Origin: Firmicutes bacterium UBA5499
Lineage (GTDB): Bacteria > Bacillota > DTU084
Reading direction: 5' to 3'
Assembly: GCA_002426275.1 (NCBI GenBank)
Contig: DIPB01000089.1
Span: forward strand, 1 to 6,679
DNA: 6,679 nucleotides
Below the pieces are notes generated by a model. The model had not been told where the DNA came from, did not search any database, and worked only from the letters and a program-made list of their open reading frames with translations. Below are positions 5,770-6,679 of this stretch, in pieces. Position 1 is the stretch's first letter. Each line of letters starts with the position of its first letter. Made by a program: the position numbers and the translations under genes.

Positions 5770-5808
5770 AAAAAGAGAACCTGTACATTTGTACATTGGG
5801 CTCTTTTT
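5770..5808 (+). terminator. Terminator hairpin directly after the chimeric ORF, possibly bidirectional
   Basis: AAAAAGAG (5770-5777) pairs with CTCTTTTT (5801-5808). Inside it, CCTGTAC (5780-5786) pairs with GTACA (5791-5795) and the GG at 5798-5799 across small bulges. It starts immediately after the TAG at 5767. The A-rich and T-rich arms could serve termination on either strand. Confidence 0.6.
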
Positions 5809-5822
5809 AATATGAGTGAATG

Positions 5823-5903
5823 ACAGAAGCCGTATGCACCGTGAGGTTCACGTACGGATCCGAGAGGCCGGTAGGCTAACTTTTCGATAACCTCCTACGT
5901 GAT
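5823..5903 (+). mobile_element. Group II intron 3' end (domains V and VI), remnant
   Basis: Positions 5827-5860 fold as a 34-nt domain V. The lower helix is AGCCGTA (5828-5834) with TACGGAT (5853-5859), containing the AGC catalytic triad; then a CG bulge (5851-5852); an upper helix TGCACC/GGTTCA with one C-T mismatch; and a GTGA tetraloop (5841-5844). Domain VI follows (about 5862-5903): GAGAGGCCGGTAGG opposite CCTCCTACGTGAT, with A5897 seven bases from a proposed 3' end at T5903, the usual place of the branch adenosine. The lower helix carries a G-A mismatch where G-U is normal. No reverse transcriptase/maturase and no 5' domains I-IV are recognisable, so this is a dead 3' relic. Which DNA was the original exon is unclear. 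Confidence 0.7.
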
Positions 5904-5909
5904 CGTTGG

Positions 5910-5953
5910 AAATGTGCTGTCGGCAACATAGTTTAATGGCACATTTTTTTTTT
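5910..5953 (+). terminator. Rho-independent terminator upstream of the SPOCS gene
   Basis: AAATGTGC (5910-5917) pairs with GCACATTT (5939-5946), with a 21-nt loop that can itself pair weakly (TGT/ACA); the T run extends to 5953 (ten T from 5944). It lies just downstream of the intron end. It isolates the gene at 6016 from upstream transcription. Confidence 0.7.
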
Positions 5954-5958
5954 CGCTG

Positions 5959-5967
5959 CATATAGTA
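5959..5967 (+). promoter_or_regulatory. Possible sporulation sigma (E/K-type) -10 element
   Basis: CATATAGTA at 5959-5967 fits the CATANNNTA -10 pattern of mother-cell sigma factors, 49 nt before the start of a spore-coat-type gene. The -35 side (GCACATTT region) is only loosely suitable and overlaps the terminator. The gene context is the main support. Confidence 0.3.
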
Positions 5968-6015
5968 TAAAGAAGGGCTTAAGGGCGTTTCAACCGTGGA
6001 AAGGAGGAAAGCAAA

Positions 6016-6679
6016 TTGGCAATTAGTTTAAAGAACGAACAAGTATGGCTATCCATACCAGGTGGACAGCACAGCGCGCAGGCGATTGTGGAAGGCGCGC
6101 TTGCCGTGGAGCAAGAGCTGGAAAAAATAGTGGAGCTGAATGTTGTGCCGGTCTTAGAAAACGTCCAGGTGGATGAAGGCAAGGTGACCATAAGAGGTTC
6201 GGTGAATGTGGATTTGTTATACCAGAGGGCTAATGGTTGGGGGAGCGCCCTGGAAGCCCAAAGCTGGCAAAGGTGTCTTCCTTTTGAACAAGAGCTGGAG
6301 ATCAGCGAAGCCAAAGCAGGCATGAACGCCAACGTGCAGCTTGCGGTCAGCGGCTCCAGCCACGAAGGGTTGGGCAAGGAATTGGATCTCAGCGCCATGG
6401 TTTCAATTGAGGTGAATTTATCTGAACAAAGGAAAATCGCCCTTGCCACTGACGCTCTTTCCATACCTCCAGGGCAATTATCTTTGGAAAAGAAGATCGT
6501 CAGCTTCACGGCGCCGCAAGACAACATAAAACAGCAGACGACGGCAGAAGGGTTGCTGATTCTGCCCCAGCAGCTGCCGGATTTATCCCAGATCATCCAA
6601 GGACGGGCAACGGCCAGGGCTACAAACCTTTCGCTGAATTTTAACGGCGGCGTGGCGGAGATTTCAGGGGGAATGGATT
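6016..6679 (+). CDS. SPOCS (DUF3794) domain protein, tandem repeats, 3' partial
   Basis: The TTG start at 6016 is set by AAGGAGG (6001-6007), 8 nt upstream; the 221 codons present run off the window. Residues about 35-140 form one DUF3794/SPOCS unit: VVPVLENVQVDEGKVTIRG, VNVDLLYQ, LPFEQELEISEAKAGMNANV, then LDLSAMVSIEVNL. Around residue 183 a second unit begins (LPQQLPDLSQIIQGRATARA, then LNFNGGVAEISGGMD), so at least two repeats are expected. The family includes SipL of Clostridioides difficile, which binds the spore-coat ATPase SpoIVA; other members have two SPOCS units with or without LysM. There is no signal peptide or membrane helix, in keeping with a mother-cell protein deposited on the forespore. 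Any LysM domain would be beyond the window. Its terminator-bounded position suggests a single-gene unit. The precise coat role is inferred. Confidence 0.8.
   Translation, partial: MAISLKNEQVWLSIPGGQHSAQAIVEGALAVEQELEKIVELNVVPVLENVQVDEGKVTIRGSVNVDLLYQRANGWGSALEAQSWQRCLPFEQELEISEAKAGMNANVQLAVSGSSHEGLGKELDLSAMVSIEVNLSEQRKIALATDALSIPPGQLSLEKKIVSFTAPQDNIKQQTTAEGLLILPQQLPDLSQIIQGRATARATNLSLNFNGGVAEISGGMD

Noticed and set aside
5979..6596. 205-residue minus-strand ORF
   Set aside because: Antisense shadow of the SPOCS gene, which has a strong ribosome binding site and family motifs on the plus strand.
1..6679. CRISPR array, rRNA, tRNA, insertion-sequence transposase or integrase
   Set aside because: No regularly spaced repeats, RNA-gene signatures or transposase/integrase motifs were seen.

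Overview
The window reads as a segment of a chromosome from an anaerobic, endospore-forming Firmicute. A Clostridia member of the Peptococcaceae/Desulfotomaculales type is my best guess. The reasons are strong purine-rich Shine-Dalgarno sequences with TTG starts, a class III (oxygen-sensitive) ribonucleotide reductase, a SPOCS/DUF3794 spore-coat-type protein, and a decaying Gram-positive tailed-phage head region. The species call is inference.

Layout. (1) Positions 1-1666 are a prophage remnant. It holds the C-terminal part of a head morphogenesis-type protein carrying a complete R-S-E ADP-ribosyltransferase domain, a small unassigned gene, a terminator, and a scaffold gene (phage minor structural protein GP20 family) broken by a +1 frameshift and cut off near 1585. 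(2) Positions 1667-1926 are a junction zone with two micro-ORFs. One has a strong ribosome binding site and a single in-frame TGA, and it ends one base before nrdG. (3) Positions 1927-5097 hold nrdG and nrdD, the activase and catalytic subunit of the anaerobic ribonucleotide reductase. Between them lies a near-consensus promoter overlapped by a dyad resembling MecI/BlaI operators. NrdD carries a fused C-terminal redoxin domain with a CANC motif, which probably supplies its reducing electrons. (4) Positions 5098-5910 are a scar region. It contains two terminator hairpins, two pieces of a secretin (PilQ/GspD type) in opposite orientation, a further terminator, and the 3' end (domains V and VI) of a group II intron. 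(5) From 5910 on there is a terminator, a possible sporulation-type -10 element, and a TTG-started SPOCS gene that runs off the window.

How it fits together. NrdG and NrdD form one functional unit for anaerobic dNTP synthesis, with the reductant domain built in. The phage, intron and secretin pieces record mobile-element traffic and rearrangement on both sides of it. The phage part is visibly more AT-rich than nrdGD and the SPOCS gene. If this is a metagenomic contig, the secretin inversion and the phage/nrdG junction should be checked for assembly artefact.
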